Positions 1 to 8,106 of a stretch of DNA of 18,039 nucleotides are shown piece after piece. Source of the DNA: an uncultured Clostridia bacterium (GTDB lineage: Bacteria; Bacillota; Clostridia; Christensenellales; Aristaeellaceae). Positions within the stretch are counted from its first letter, which is position 1. Each line of letters begins with the position of its first letter. The notes below the pieces were generated by a model. It was not told the origin of the DNA. It saw only the letters and a program-made list of their open reading frames with translations, and ran no database searches. The position numbers and the translations under genes were made by a program. Location of the stretch: positions 1 through 18,039 of the forward strand of contig CALCTW010000048.1 in the NCBI GenBank assembly GCA_937907055.1, given 5' to 3'.

Positions 1-1
1 A

Positions 2-292
2 ATCACTGACACACAGGGCAACGCTATTTCCTGGAGCAGTGCAGGATCCCTTGGATTCCGCGGTTCCAAGAAGTCTACACCGTTTGCTGCACAGTCTGCT
101 TCCGAAACAGCAGCAAAAGCAGCTATGGAGCATGGTCTTCGCAGCGTTGATGTGTATGTCAAGGGACCTGGTTCCGGCCGTGAAAGTGCAATCCGTGCTC
201 TGCAGACAGCTGGTCTTCAGGTGACAATGATCAAAGACGTGACGCCAATCCCGCACAACGGATGCCGTCCGCCGAAACGTAGAAGAGTCTAA
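2..292 (+). CDS. rpsK: 30S ribosomal protein uS11 (S11), 3' part
   Basis: The window opens inside this gene; 96 codons and the TAA stop are present. The reading frame shows the uS11 core (ITDTQGNAISWSSAG, GFRGSKKSTPFAAQ) and the universal C-terminal signature (TPIPHNGCRPPKRRRV). uS11 sits on the 30S platform near the Shine-Dalgarno/anti-Shine-Dalgarno helix. The N-terminal ~30 residues lie outside the window. The stop codon overlaps the AAGGAGG ribosome binding site of rpsD 14 bases downstream, so the two genes are in one operon. Codon use is unlike most of the window: in this part plus the first half of rpsD, Thr is ACA in 8 of 10 cases and Ala is only GCA or GCT. The identification is certain; whether this part comes from the same genome as the rest is open. 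Confidence 0.96.
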   Translation: MTDTQGNAISWSSAGSLGFRGSKKSTPFAAQSASETAAKAAMEHGLRSVDVYVKGPGSGRESAIRALQTAGLQVTMIKDVTPIPHNGCRPPKRRRV

Positions 293-306
293 GGAGGAAG
301 TAAGCT

Positions 307-930
307 ATGGCTAGATATACAGGATCTGTCTGCAGACAGTGCCGCAGAGAAGGCGTTAAGCTCTTCCTTAAAGGTGACCGTTGCTATTCTGACAAGTGCG
401 CTATTACAAAGCGTCACACACCGCCGGGAATGCATGGACAGGGACGCAGAAAACAGTCTGAATATGGTATTCAGCTCCGTGAAAAGCAGAAAGTCCGTCG
501 TGCATATGGCATTCTGGAATCCCAGTTCAGAAAATACTATGACATGGCATCCAACATGCACGGTGTTACCGGTGAAAACATGCTCCAGCTGCTGGAGCTG
601 CGTCTTGACAACGTTATCTACCGTCTGGGCCTCGCCAAGACCCGCCGTATGGCGCGTCAGGTCGTCGGTCACGGTCATATCCGCGTCAACGGCGAAAAGG
701 TGGACATTCCTTCCTACTCTGTGAAGGTCGGCGATGTGATCACTCTGCGTCAGCGTTCTACTGAATCCGAAATGTTCAAGAGCCTGCGTGAGGGCACCGG
801 TGTGATGACTCCCAAGTGGCTGACTTTCGATGCCGCTCAGCTGACCGGCACCGTGGCCGCCCTGCCTACCCGCGAAGATATCGATTTCACGCTGCAGGAG
901 AACATGATCGTCGAATATTACAGCAGGTAA
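307..930 (+). CDS. rpsD: 30S ribosomal protein uS4 (S4), zinc-binding form
   Basis: A 207-residue uS4, of normal length. uS4 is a primary 16S rRNA binder that nucleates 30S assembly and often autoregulates the alpha operon. The N-terminus carries Cys9, Cys12, Cys26 and Cys31, the zinc-binding (C+) form of S4. The S4 RNA-binding domain follows (about residues 95-160; LRLDNVIYRLG, RQVVGHGHIRVNG), and the protein ends in VEYYSR. The ATG at 307 has AAGGAGG eight bases upstream. Codon usage switches inside the gene: up to about 549 Thr is ACA and Arg often AGA, while after about 568 Thr is ACC/ACT/ACG and AGA is absent. The switch coincides with the most conserved stretch of the protein, so the gene may be a hybrid of two parents. 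The protein itself is intact. Confidence 0.97.
   Translation: MARYTGSVCRQCRREGVKLFLKGDRCYSDKCAITKRHTPPGMHGQGRRKQSEYGIQLREKQKVRRAYGILESQFRKYYDMASNMHGVTGENMLQLLELRLDNVIYRLGLAKTRRMARQVVGHGHIRVNGEKVDIPSYSVKVGDVITLRQRSTESEMFKSLREGTGVMTPKWLTFDAAQLTGTVAALPTREDIDFTLQENMIVEYYSR
550..635. other. Codon-usage breakpoint inside rpsD
   Basis: Direct codon counts differ on the two sides. From position 2 to 549: Thr ACA 8, ACT 1, ACG 1, ACC 0; Ala GCT 8, GCA 8, GCC 0, GCG 0; AGA 7 times. In the rest of rpsD: Thr ACC 6, ACT 4, ACG 1, ACA 0; Ala GCC 4, GCG 1, GCT 1, GCA 0; AGA 0. rplQ, another ribosomal gene downstream, follows the right-hand pattern, so high expression alone does not explain the left-hand pattern. 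The switch lies in the conserved LQLLELRLDNVIYRLG block, where homologous recombination or assembly mis-joining is easiest. The exact joint cannot be placed more closely than this interval. Confidence 0.55.
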
Positions 931-984
931 TAATCGATAAGCAGCGCAAAATCTCCCTAACTGACCGCAAGGAGGGCATCCAAC

Positions 985-1932
985 GTGATCATCGAAATCG
1001 AAAGAGCGCGTATCGAATGCACGGAGATGAGCGAAAACAACACTTTCGGTCGCTTCGTGATCGAGCCGCTTGAACGTGGCTTTGGGCATACGCTGGGCAA
1101 TAGCCTGCGTCGCGTACTGCTCAATTCCCTCCCCGGCGCCGCCGTGACCTGTGTCAATATCGACGGCGTGGCCCATGAATTCTCCACCATTCCCGGCGTC
1201 AAAGAGGATGTTACTGAGATCATCCTCAACCTGAAGCGTCTGTCTCTCAAGCTTTATTCTGATCAGATCAAGCGTGTAGAGATCAGCGCGGAAGGCCCGT
1301 GTGAAGTGACCGGCGCGGCCATCCGTGTCGATGACGAAGTGGAGATCGTCAACCCCGATCTGCATATCGCAACTCTGGGTGAAGGCGCGAAGCTGCATAT
1401 GTGGCTTACGCTGGACAAGGGCCGGGGCTATGTATCTTCAGAAAAAAATAAGGCAAATCAGAATGTTATCGGTGACATCGCCATCGATTCCATCTATACT
1501 CCCATCAGCAAGGTCAACTACATTGTCCAAGATACCCGTGTCGGGCAGCAGACGGACTATGATCGTTTGACCATGGAGATCTGGACTGACGGCAGCATCA
1601 AGCCCGATGAGGCGATGGCTCTGTCCGCCCGTATCCTGACTGAGCAGCTCTCCCTCTTCACCGGCCTGACCGAGCAGTCCATGCCCATCAGCATGGTGGA
1701 GCCTGAGAACAACAAGATGGAAAAAACACTGGAAATGACCATCGAAGATCTGGATTTGTCTGTCCGCGCTTACAACTGCCTGAAGCGCGCCGGTATCAAC
1801 ACGGTTTCCGAGTTGGTGCAGCGTGATGAAGAAGACATGATGAAAGTGCGTAACCTGGGCAAGAAGAGCTTGGAAGAGGTTGAACAGAAGCTTGAGGCAC
1901 TCGGCCTGAGCCTCCGTTCCGCCGAAGAGTGA
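985..1932 (+). CDS. rpoA: DNA-directed RNA polymerase subunit alpha
   Basis: A 315-residue RNA polymerase alpha subunit, the usual length. The N-terminal assembly domain (about 1-230) has the dimerisation signature GHTLGNSLRRVLLNSLPG. The C-terminal domain (about 250-315) has the helix-hairpin-helix region AYNCLKRAGINTVSEL and NLGKKSLEEVEQKL, which contacts UP elements and activators. The start is GTG at 985, preceded by AAGGAGGG with a nine-base spacer; the N-terminus IEIERARIECTEMSE matches the family. Gaps of 54 bases to rpsD and 16 bases to rplQ fit one transcript. Codon use is the GCC/ACC-rich style of the central window. Confidence 0.98.
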   Translation: MIIEIERARIECTEMSENNTFGRFVIEPLERGFGHTLGNSLRRVLLNSLPGAAVTCVNIDGVAHEFSTIPGVKEDVTEIILNLKRLSLKLYSDQIKRVEISAEGPCEVTGAAIRVDDEVEIVNPDLHIATLGEGAKLHMWLTLDKGRGYVSSEKNKANQNVIGDIAIDSIYTPISKVNYIVQDTRVGQQTDYDRLTMEIWTDGSIKPDEAMALSARILTEQLSLFTGLTEQSMPISMVEPENNKMEKTLEMTIEDLDLSVRAYNCLKRAGINTVSELVQRDEEDMMKVRNLGKKSLEEVEQKLEALGLSLRSAEE

Positions 1933-1948
1933 TAGGAGGAAGTTTCCA

Positions 1949-2461
1949 ATGGCATTAGAGCGTAAGCTGGGCCGTGTCGCCAGCCAGCGTAAGGCCCTTC
2001 TGCGTAACCTGGCCACCAATCTTCTGTGGTACGGTCGTATCGAGACCACCGAAGCCAAGGCCAAGGAAGTTCGCAGCATCGTAGAAAAAATGGTCACTCT
2101 CGCTATCCGCGAGTATGACAAGACTGTCGAAGTCGAAAAGGAATTCGACAATGAAGCGAAGCAGACCGTCAAAGAGACCTTTGTCAACGATCTGCCCAGC
2201 AAACTGCATGCCCGTCGTCTGATGATGGCTTACCTGTACGATGTAAAGGTTGCCAAGAACGATGACGAGACCAAGACTGAATACAAAGAGCGCACCAAGG
2301 ATGCCAAGCATCCTGTGGTGGAAAAGCTCTTCCGTGAGTACGGCCCCAAGTACCGTGCCCGCAATCAGGAAAAGAACTGCACCGGCGGCTATACCCGTAT
2401 GTATAAGATGGGTCCCCGTCGCGGTGATGGCGCTGAAATGGTCATCATCGAGATGCTGTAA
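1949..2461 (+). CDS. rplQ: 50S ribosomal protein bL17, enlarged
   Basis: bL17 sits near the exit of the peptide tunnel of the 50S subunit. The canonical blocks are clear: KLGRVASQRKALLRNLATNLL at the start, then LHARR, and the C-terminal GGYTR plus KMGPRRGD. The protein is 170 residues, compared with about 113-130 in most bacteria. The extra length is a charged segment at about residues 54-84, before LHARR, and a second charged segment at about 100-121, after the DVKV strand. Both are rich in Lys/Glu/Asp and are in frame within one clean ORF. GGAGG lies upstream of the ATG. This is the last gene of the operon and is followed by an intrinsic terminator. Confidence 0.95.
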   Translation: MALERKLGRVASQRKALLRNLATNLLWYGRIETTEAKAKEVRSIVEKMVTLAIREYDKTVEVEKEFDNEAKQTVKETFVNDLPSKLHARRLMMAYLYDVKVAKNDDETKTEYKERTKDAKHPVVEKLFREYGPKYRARNQEKNCTGGYTRMYKMGPRRGDGAEMVIIEML

Positions 2462-2474
2462 TCCAGCCTGAAAG

Positions 2475-2507
2475 AAACATCCGCTGTAAAAGGCGGATGT
2501 TTTTTTG
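2475..2507 (+). terminator. Rho-independent terminator after rplQ
   Basis: A perfect nine-base stem AACATCCGC / GCGGATGTT (2476-2484 with 2493-2501) encloses an eight-base loop. It is followed by a T run to 2507. It begins 14 bases after the rplQ stop and closes the ribosomal protein operon. Confidence 0.93.
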
Positions 2508-2591
2508 TGCCTGTAAAGCATTTATTGGAGCAGCCGGTCACACTGAAAATCGCCCCAAATGTAAAATTGCCCCGCGCGCGGCCCGCATTTA

Positions 2592-2621
2592 TTGACACAG
2601 GCTTTTCGCTTGTGCTATTCT
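2592..2621 (+). promoter_or_regulatory. Sigma-A-like promoter for the LCP gene
   Basis: A perfect -35 box TTGACA (2592-2597) is followed after 18 bases by TATTCT (2616-2621, four of six matches). The start would fall near 2628, about 40 bases before the ATG of the LytR-CpsA-Psr gene. It lies downstream of the rplQ terminator, so the LCP gene is probably transcribed independently. Confidence 0.7.
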
Positions 2622-2668
2622 ATGCGTGCGCTTGATTGGCGCATATCAGATAAAGAAAGTGATCTGCA

Positions 2669-3979
2669 ATGAAAAAATTTCTTAGTATCCTGCTTGTTTT
2701 CACCCTCCTTCTGTCGCTGTTTGGTTTCGCGCAGGCGGAGATCCGGGCAAATAATCCTTTGATCGATCCGCAGACTGTCAAGCCTGTAAAGACTGAGAAA
2801 GAGTATTTTAACCTCCTGATCCTGGGGATCGATTTCAGTGATAATAAATCCTATCGCATGAGCGGCGGCCGCAGTTCGGAAAAGGCCGATCTTTCCGGCT
2901 GCCACACCGATGCCATCATGGTCATCTCTGTGGATATCGAAACGGGCACCGTTCGCTTCATCTCCCTGCCCCGTGACACCGTCACCTATGTGCCGGGTGT
3001 TCAGGGTCTGTATAAGCTGAATGCCGCTTTCAATTGCGCCGATAACATCGATCAGGGCTTGAAGAACATCGTCAACGCGTCCTCCTGGCTTCTGGGCGGC
3101 GTTGAGATCGACGCCTACGTAGCTGTGGATGTGGACGCCCTCATCACCCTGTGCGATACCATGGGCGGCCTTGATTATGACATGGATATGGCCTATCATT
3201 CCGGCAGCCGTTATTATCAGAAGGGTATGCAGCATCTGGACGGACAGGGCATTTTCGATTATGTCCGCGCCCGCAAGAACGCCACAGATAATGTGAACGA
3301 TATCACCCGTACCAATCGTCAGCGCAAGATGATGATGGCCATCGTTTCTTATCTCAAGGCCAATCCCAAGAAGGTCGTCAAGCTCTGGGCCAAAGCCATG
3401 AGCGGCGATATCAACTGCTTTACCGATCTGACCGGCCGGGATTATAAAACGCTTTATTCCTTCTTCACCGGTATGGATCATATGTCCTTGGAAAGCTATG
3501 TGCTCAATTGCAATCTCCACCGCACGCTGGATTGGAATTTCAATTTCCCCTACCTTGCGGAACGTCTCGAAATGCTGAAGAATCTCTTTGGCATCGATGC
3601 TTATGATCTGCCCTACAGCACCAACTCCTACGCTGAATGGCTGAAGGCGTATGGCTTCACCAATGCCAAGCGCATCCATGTGGCGCGTGATATCTATGCT
3701 TACTGCAAGTCCGTTGAGAATAAGACGGAAGAAGAGCAGCAGCTGACGGACGCGCTCGATCAGGCGATCGATGCCGCTGTTCTGGCCTATGACGCGGAAT
3801 CCCTTCAGCGCAACGGAACCAATCTGGACGCGATGGAAAAGGCCGTTTCCGCCATGATGCGCGCCGCTGATAGGGCAGCCGAAAAGTGTGGATATCCTGC
3901 CGAATACCGCTGGTACCTGACCGATCTGTGGTATAAGGATCCCGCCATCAACGCCTGGAATCAGATCAACTGGAACTGA
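2669..3979 (+). CDS. LytR-CpsA-Psr (LCP) family protein, probably exported
   Basis: LCP enzymes transfer undecaprenyl-linked glycopolymers (teichoic acids, capsule) onto peptidoglycan outside the membrane. This 436-residue protein has the LCP core at about 45-220: NLLILGID (48-55), the Asp in TDAI (Asp81), SLPRDT with Arg102, GMQHLDGQ, and the cluster YVRARKN plus DITRTNRQR (Arg190, 192, 204, 207), which in the family grips the pyrophosphate. The N-terminus (1-23) is a signal peptide ending in AQA, so it may be cleaved; most LCP proteins keep a membrane anchor. The ~210 residues after the core are not a domain I recognise. The ribosome binding site is weak (AAAGTGAT). The gene is monocistronic between two terminators. 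Attribution to the family is firm; the polymer transferred is unknown. Confidence 0.88.
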   Translation: MKKFLSILLVFTLLLSLFGFAQAEIRANNPLIDPQTVKPVKTEKEYFNLLILGIDFSDNKSYRMSGGRSSEKADLSGCHTDAIMVISVDIETGTVRFISLPRDTVTYVPGVQGLYKLNAAFNCADNIDQGLKNIVNASSWLLGGVEIDAYVAVDVDALITLCDTMGGLDYDMDMAYHSGSRYYQKGMQHLDGQGIFDYVRARKNATDNVNDITRTNRQRKMMMAIVSYLKANPKKVVKLWAKAMSGDINCFTDLTGRDYKTLYSFFTGMDHMSLESYVLNCNLHRTLDWNFNFPYLAERLEMLKNLFGIDAYDLPYSTNSYAEWLKAYGFTNAKRIHVARDIYAYCKSVENKTEEEQQLTDALDQAIDAAVLAYDAESLQRNGTNLDAMEKAVSAMMRAADRAAEKCGYPAEYRWYLTDLWYKDPAINAWNQINWN

Positions 3980-4004
3980 TATCGAGATTAAGTTCTTTAT
4001 AAAA

Positions 4005-4037
4005 CAAAACAGAGAGCTGTTCGGGCTCTCTGTTTTG
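4005..4037. terminator. Bidirectional terminator between LCP gene and addB
   Basis: A 13-base perfect inverted repeat, CAAAACAGAGAGC (4005-4017) with GCTCTCTGTTTTG (4025-4037), encloses a seven-base loop. The stem ends are A/T-only, so each strand carries a U-rich 3' arm. It lies 25 bases after the LCP stop and 13 bases beyond the addB stop on the other strand, where the two units converge, so it can serve both. Confidence 0.88.
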
Positions 4038-4050
4038 CTTTATTGATGGA

Positions 4051-7000
4051 TCAGTTTTCGCTTTCCGTCATGACAGCCGCGGCATTTTCATCCGCCGTCA
4101 GCAGGCGTTCAAACAGCTCCTTCATCGACATCTTGTCCACTGTGCGCGTCTTTCCGCTCGGGTCACGGCGGCACAGCGCGGCGTGTTTGCAATAATCACA
4201 GGGAGAAGACGTTTTCTGCGCGGCGGGATCGGCATGGATGTGTCCTGCCATGATCTGTTCAGCCAGGTCGATCGCCTTGTTTTTCGCGTGTTCGATCATG
4301 GCTGTGATCTCCTGCAGGCTCGCGGCAGGCGCGTTTTCTGAGAATTTCCCGTCTTTATTCAGTGCCCTTGGCAGAGAGGCGGGTTCGTCCCCATTGTCCA
4401 CCAGCCGCCATACCTTCACATCCTTCAGCCCCAGTCCTTTCAGCCGCAGCTTGGCTGCCAGCGCGTTTTCAATGTCCTTCAGGGCTTCCTTTTCGGTCAG
4501 CAGCGGATCATCGATGTGTGAATAGAACATGCCGGCCGGCTGTGCCTGCGGCTCATTCTCCAGCAGCACCGCCATGTACAGCAGCAATTGCAGCTGCAAT
4601 CCCCACCAGATCTGTCCGGCCTTCAGTTCCTTGTTTGATGATTTATAGTCCACCACGCGCAGATACAGGCCTTCGTCACCTTCGTAGCGGTCCACGCGGT
4701 CGATCCGGCCCTCCAGATAGATCCTGGATCCATCCTTTAATGTCAGCGGCAGCGCGGGCAGGGAATCCTCATCCGATTTGCCGAATTTGATCTCCTGCGC
4801 GTCCGGGCGGAAGGCGCTGTTTTGGGATGTGCGTGTGAACACCCAGGCCACCCGCTTCACGGCCTTTTTGTATTTTTCCATCGCGTTTTGCAGCCGCGCG
4901 TAATCGCCCACCGGTGACTCACGCATCAGTTTTTCCGTCAGCGGCCGGATCGCTTCATCCATGGCCGCGTCGCAGGTCTGTTTGCTTATTCTCGGCCAGC
5001 CCTGCATCTCCGGCAGCAGCCGTGTAAAACGCTCCATGGCATCGTGATAGAAGTTTCCCAAATCATTGCTTTCAAAGGTCCATTCTTTGCGTTCGACCGG
5101 CTTCAATCCGTGATCGGCAAAGTGCTTGAACGGGCAGGAGGCAAAGCTCTCCAGCCTGCTGATGGATACCTTGCGCTCCATAAACAGCTCTTTCGCGATC
5201 TCGCGGGGCAGGTCATCCGCTGTCGCCTCATGAAAGGCTGATTTCAGCTTTTCGGCTTCCCCCCGGGTGTTTTCATCCCGGTTCAGGTAAGCCCAGGCTT
5301 CCTGCCATTCCTCCGTCATATCCCCCGGCGTGTTTTCACGCAGCCGTACGGATAACGCGCTCAGCGCGCTTTGCGGCGAACGGGGCTTCTGCGCGCCCTG
5401 ACGCATTTTCACGCTGCCCTGTATTTCCAAGGGAAACTGGCTCAGGATCATATTGATGCTGCTCACCTTTCCCAGCGCGCGTCCGTCCTGTGTGGCGGTC
5501 GGGTAGGAGAGGAACAGCTTTTTTCGCGGCGCGGAGAAGGCCTTCCAGATATCCAGCTGCTTCATGGCATCCTGCTCCCGTCCGGAGAGAGAAAGGTGTA
5601 CTTTCTCCCGCTCTTCCAGCGCGATCCGCTCCGGATCCGTCAGCAGCTCCGGCGCGGCCGGATCCATCATGCTGTCGTTCAGCGCGCACGCGAACAGAAC
5701 ATCCAGTCCGTTCAGCGGCATATTGCCGATCATGCCGCAGTTCAAGCATCCGGTTTCAGGCGGCAGGGAGGAAAGCTTCTTTTCCTGCAGCCCGGCCTCC
5801 AGATGATCGGCCAGCGATGCCGCTCTGCAGGTCATTCCCTCCATGATCGTGTCCATCTGATCCAGCAGCTGCATCAGGGTTTCCCATATCTGCGCGGTCT
5901 GGATCGCCTTTTCGGTCAGTCCGTTCACTTCCAGCAGCCGGGTGTTCTCTTCCAGCCTGTCCGGCGCGCCGCTCAGGGTCAGAAAGTCGTATACCGCGGT
6001 CAGCGCGTCACGGATCGGCGCTTCCTTTTGCTCAAACACAAGGAATAACGGCTCAAAAGGCGCCAGCAGCTTCTGGCGGATCAGCTCGTTCTCCGTGATC
6101 TCCTCCGCATCACCCCTTGTCAGGGGATGCAGAAAACGCTCGCCGCGGATCCCGTACGCCAGGCAGTAGTTCTCAAATCGGAAGCATTCCGTGTCCGTCA
6201 GCGGCGCGTATCCGCTGTGCAGCAGGTCATATACATCCTCAGGTTTCCACCCGTCCAGGCAGTGCAGGGCGCTCAGCAGATACACCGATACCCCGTGGGA
6301 GCCTGCGGGCAGCTTATCCGAGATGTACACCGGTATATTGTATTCCTTCATCACGGCGCTGAGCAGCGCGGTCTGATCCGTGCCCATCGCGACAGCCATC
6401 TTCTCAAAGGGAATACCATCGTGATTCAGTTCCAGTATCTTTCCCGCGATCGCGTGCAGCTCCGTATAGGCGTTCGGCATGGCCGAGAGGGTGATGTTCT
6501 CTTCATCGCCGCGGTATTTGTCGGGATAATCGCTGTAAAAGGTTTTCTGCAGGTGCCGCAGGTCCCCGGCCGCGTCGCTTTCGCATTTCAGCACGTCCAT
6601 GCTTTCGCCCTGCAGCTTCTCCATGCTTTTTCGCACGGGGCCGAAAAGCTCGTTGCCCTGCATGCACACCATCAGCACGTACACCTGATCCGCGCAGCCG
6701 GCCATCATGCCGGTCAGGTGGCTCAGCTGTTCTGTCATCATATCAAAGCCGTAAACGAACACCGCGGCGCGGTCCAGCAGCCTGCTGTCCGCGATCCGCT
6801 CCATCATTTCCAGCATTTCATCCGCGCTGTCCATAAAGCGGCCTTCCGTCAGCTGCTCATACCCTTCATAGATCACCGCGATATCTTTATATTTGTGCTT
6901 TGTCGCGCCTTCGCAGGTCTCCGCGTGCGCCCGGATCTGCTCGCTGCTGAGGAAGCCCTGCTTCAGCTGACTGATCAGGACCCCCATCTTTTCAATAAAT

Positions 7001-7338
7001 CCGCGGTTCTCGGCGCAGCTGCGATAGTATTCCAGCCGGTCCTTTCTTTCGCTCAGCACACGGGCGAGCGCCATCTGCCGCCCGCTCCGGTCAATATGCG
7101 TACGCGCGTTGCTGCCGGAAAGCGAAAAAACACGGCTGCACAGGCGGGTGGGCGACAGCACTTCCATGTCAAAAAAACCGGGCAGGTCCATGTCCTTCAG
7201 CAGCCTTCGCTCCGTGTCCAGCGTATATTGCTCCGGCACCAGTACGATCACCTTCTGCCCCTGCGCGCGGCAAAGCTTTGCCTTTTCCAGCAGGGTGTGC
7301 CACAGCTCATGCGGATAACCGTTGATCTTGTACAGCAT
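4051..7338 (-). CDS. addB: AddB, helicase-exonuclease subunit (AddAB/RexAB recombination complex)
   Basis: AddAB processes DNA double-strand breaks to Chi-regulated 3' tails for RecA. AddB supplies one nuclease and the inactive-helicase Chi-reading module. The 1095-residue protein starts with a VPEQYTLDTERRLL block. Its C-terminal RecB-type nuclease has GRIDRVD (about 877-883) and VDYK (Asp897, Lys899). The iron-sulfur staple cysteines are present: Cys735 (FASCPF), then Cys1047, Cys1050 and Cys1056 (CxxCx5C). Oddly, the N-terminus reads INGYPHELWHTL where the family has a Walker A loop (GRAGSGKT-like), so that loop is missing. The ATG is supported by GAGG and by a nine-base gap after the upstream yhhN-like gene. 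addA, usually next to addB, is not in the window; addB is followed by a terminator. Confidence 0.93.
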   Translation of the reverse strand: MLYKINGYPHELWHTLLEKAKLCRAQGQKVIVLVPEQYTLDTERRLLKDMDLPGFFDMEVLSPTRLCSRVFSLSGSNARTHIDRSGRQMALARVLSERKDRLEYYRSCAENRGFIEKMGVLISQLKQGFLSSEQIRAHAETCEGATKHKYKDIAVIYEGYEQLTEGRFMDSADEMLEMMERIADSRLLDRAAVFVYGFDMMTEQLSHLTGMMAGCADQVYVLMVCMQGNELFGPVRKSMEKLQGESMDVLKCESDAAGDLRHLQKTFYSDYPDKYRGDEENITLSAMPNAYTELHAIAGKILELNHDGIPFEKMAVAMGTDQTALLSAVMKEYNIPVYISDKLPAGSHGVSVYLLSALHCLDGWKPEDVYDLLHSGYAPLTDTECFRFENYCLAYGIRGERFLHPLTRGDAEEITENELIRQKLLAPFEPLFLVFEQKEAPIRDALTAVYDFLTLSGAPDRLEENTRLLEVNGLTEKAIQTAQIWETLMQLLDQMDTIMEGMTCRAASLADHLEAGLQEKKLSSLPPETGCLNCGMIGNMPLNGLDVLFACALNDSMMDPAAPELLTDPERIALEEREKVHLSLSGREQDAMKQLDIWKAFSAPRKKLFLSYPTATQDGRALGKVSSINMILSQFPLEIQGSVKMRQGAQKPRSPQSALSALSVRLRENTPGDMTEEWQEAWAYLNRDENTRGEAEKLKSAFHEATADDLPREIAKELFMERKVSISRLESFASCPFKHFADHGLKPVERKEWTFESNDLGNFYHDAMERFTRLLPEMQGWPRISKQTCDAAMDEAIRPLTEKLMRESPVGDYARLQNAMEKYKKAVKRVAWVFTRTSQNSAFRPDAQEIKFGKSDEDSLPALPLTLKDGSRIYLEGRIDRVDRYEGDEGLYLRVVDYKSSNKELKAGQIWWGLQLQLLLYMAVLLENEPQAQPAGMFYSHIDDPLLTEKEALKDIENALAAKLRLKGLGLKDVKVWRLVDNGDEPASLPRALNKDGKFSENAPAASLQEITAMIEHAKNKAIDLAEQIMAGHIHADPAAQKTSSPCDYCKHAALCRRDPSGKTRTVDKMSMKELFERLLTADENAAAVMTESEN

Positions 7339-7347
7339 ATCAGCCTC

Positions 7348-7989
7348 TTACAGTGTAATAGAAAGCGCGAACAGCAGCTGCGCCGCGTAGTAGGTCACAA
7401 GGCATATGTAGCCATAGGCCTTGCTTTGGATGTTCCGTGTCACGCGCACAGCCAGCAGGACATCGGAAATGATAAAGCATCCGGCGGCGATCAGCAGCAC
7501 GGGCTTCTGCGTCACCGCCATGCCCAGCAGGGGGCAGAGGATCAGCGCGTACAGCAGCGCGAAGCCCGGCTTCCGGAAGGCGGATCCCGCGTTCACCGCG
7601 CTTCGGATCACGGCATATATGATCAGGTCCGCGGCGATCGCCGCGCCGGTCACATACAGGTTGACGGCTTCAGGCGCTCTCATCAGGCACATCGCGGCAA
7701 TATAGCAGATATGTCCCAGTGAAAACAGCGCCACGCCGGGCGCGGGCCTGTAATTCAATGTATAATCCGCGGCCGCGCCGAGGAACAGCCCCCAGCAGAT
7801 CAGCCAGGCGCTCATCTGCGCGGTGTTCACCGCCATGCTCAGCGCCGCGAAGGCGGAGGAGAGGGTCACCAGCGCCTTGAAGCTGCTGCTTACCGCTCTC
7901 GGAAAGCCCTTTTTGTGCTTTGTTTCCATATACAGCGCGCAGAACACGCATTGAAATACGATCAGGGGGATCAGAATATAAAGGGGCAC
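7348..7989 (-). CDS. YhhN/TMEM86-family membrane protein (lysoplasmalogenase-like)
   Basis: A 213-residue protein made almost entirely of hydrophobic helices (about seven to eight). The family pattern is visible: an Asp-containing block LGAAADYTLNY with FSLGHICYIAA after it, and a late ISDVLLA block followed by TYYAAQLLFA. Animal TMEM86 and some bacterial members hydrolyse the vinyl-ether bond of lysoplasmalogens. Plasmalogens occur in many anaerobic Clostridia, so this role is plausible but inferred. The start is GTG with GAGGTGAT seven bases upstream. It is the first gene of a minus-strand pair with addB (gap of nine bases); the pairing has no obvious functional logic. I see no convincing promoter upstream on the minus strand. 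Confidence 0.8.
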   Translation of the reverse strand: MPLYILIPLIVFQCVFCALYMETKHKKGFPRAVSSSFKALVTLSSAFAALSMAVNTAQMSAWLICWGLFLGAAADYTLNYRPAPGVALFSLGHICYIAAMCLMRAPEAVNLYVTGAAIAADLIIYAVIRSAVNAGSAFRKPGFALLYALILCPLLGMAVTQKPVLLIAAGCFIISDVLLAVRVTRNIQSKAYGYICLVTYYAAQLLFALSITL

Positions 7990-8106
7990 AGGATCACCTC
8001 GGTTTCAGATCAGGTCGTGTCCTTATCATTTCGCCGTTCCGCTGCCGAAATCCTGCCTTTTTACATCTCATCCGCCGCGGAAAGGGCATTATTGCCATGC
8101 GCCGCA

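Noticed and set aside
289..1398. A 369-codon minus-strand frame opposite rpsD and rpoA
   Set aside because: It overlaps two certain ribosomal operon genes antisense and has no start signal.
2615..3679. A 354-codon minus-strand frame opposite the LCP gene
   Set aside because: It is a mirror frame of a real gene, with repetitive Ile/His/Gly composition and no family signature, and it also crosses the LCP promoter.
6127..7722. A 531-codon plus-strand frame across addB
   Set aside because: It is antisense to the clearly homologous addB and YhhN genes, has His/Gln/Arg-rich mirror-frame composition and no ribosome binding site.
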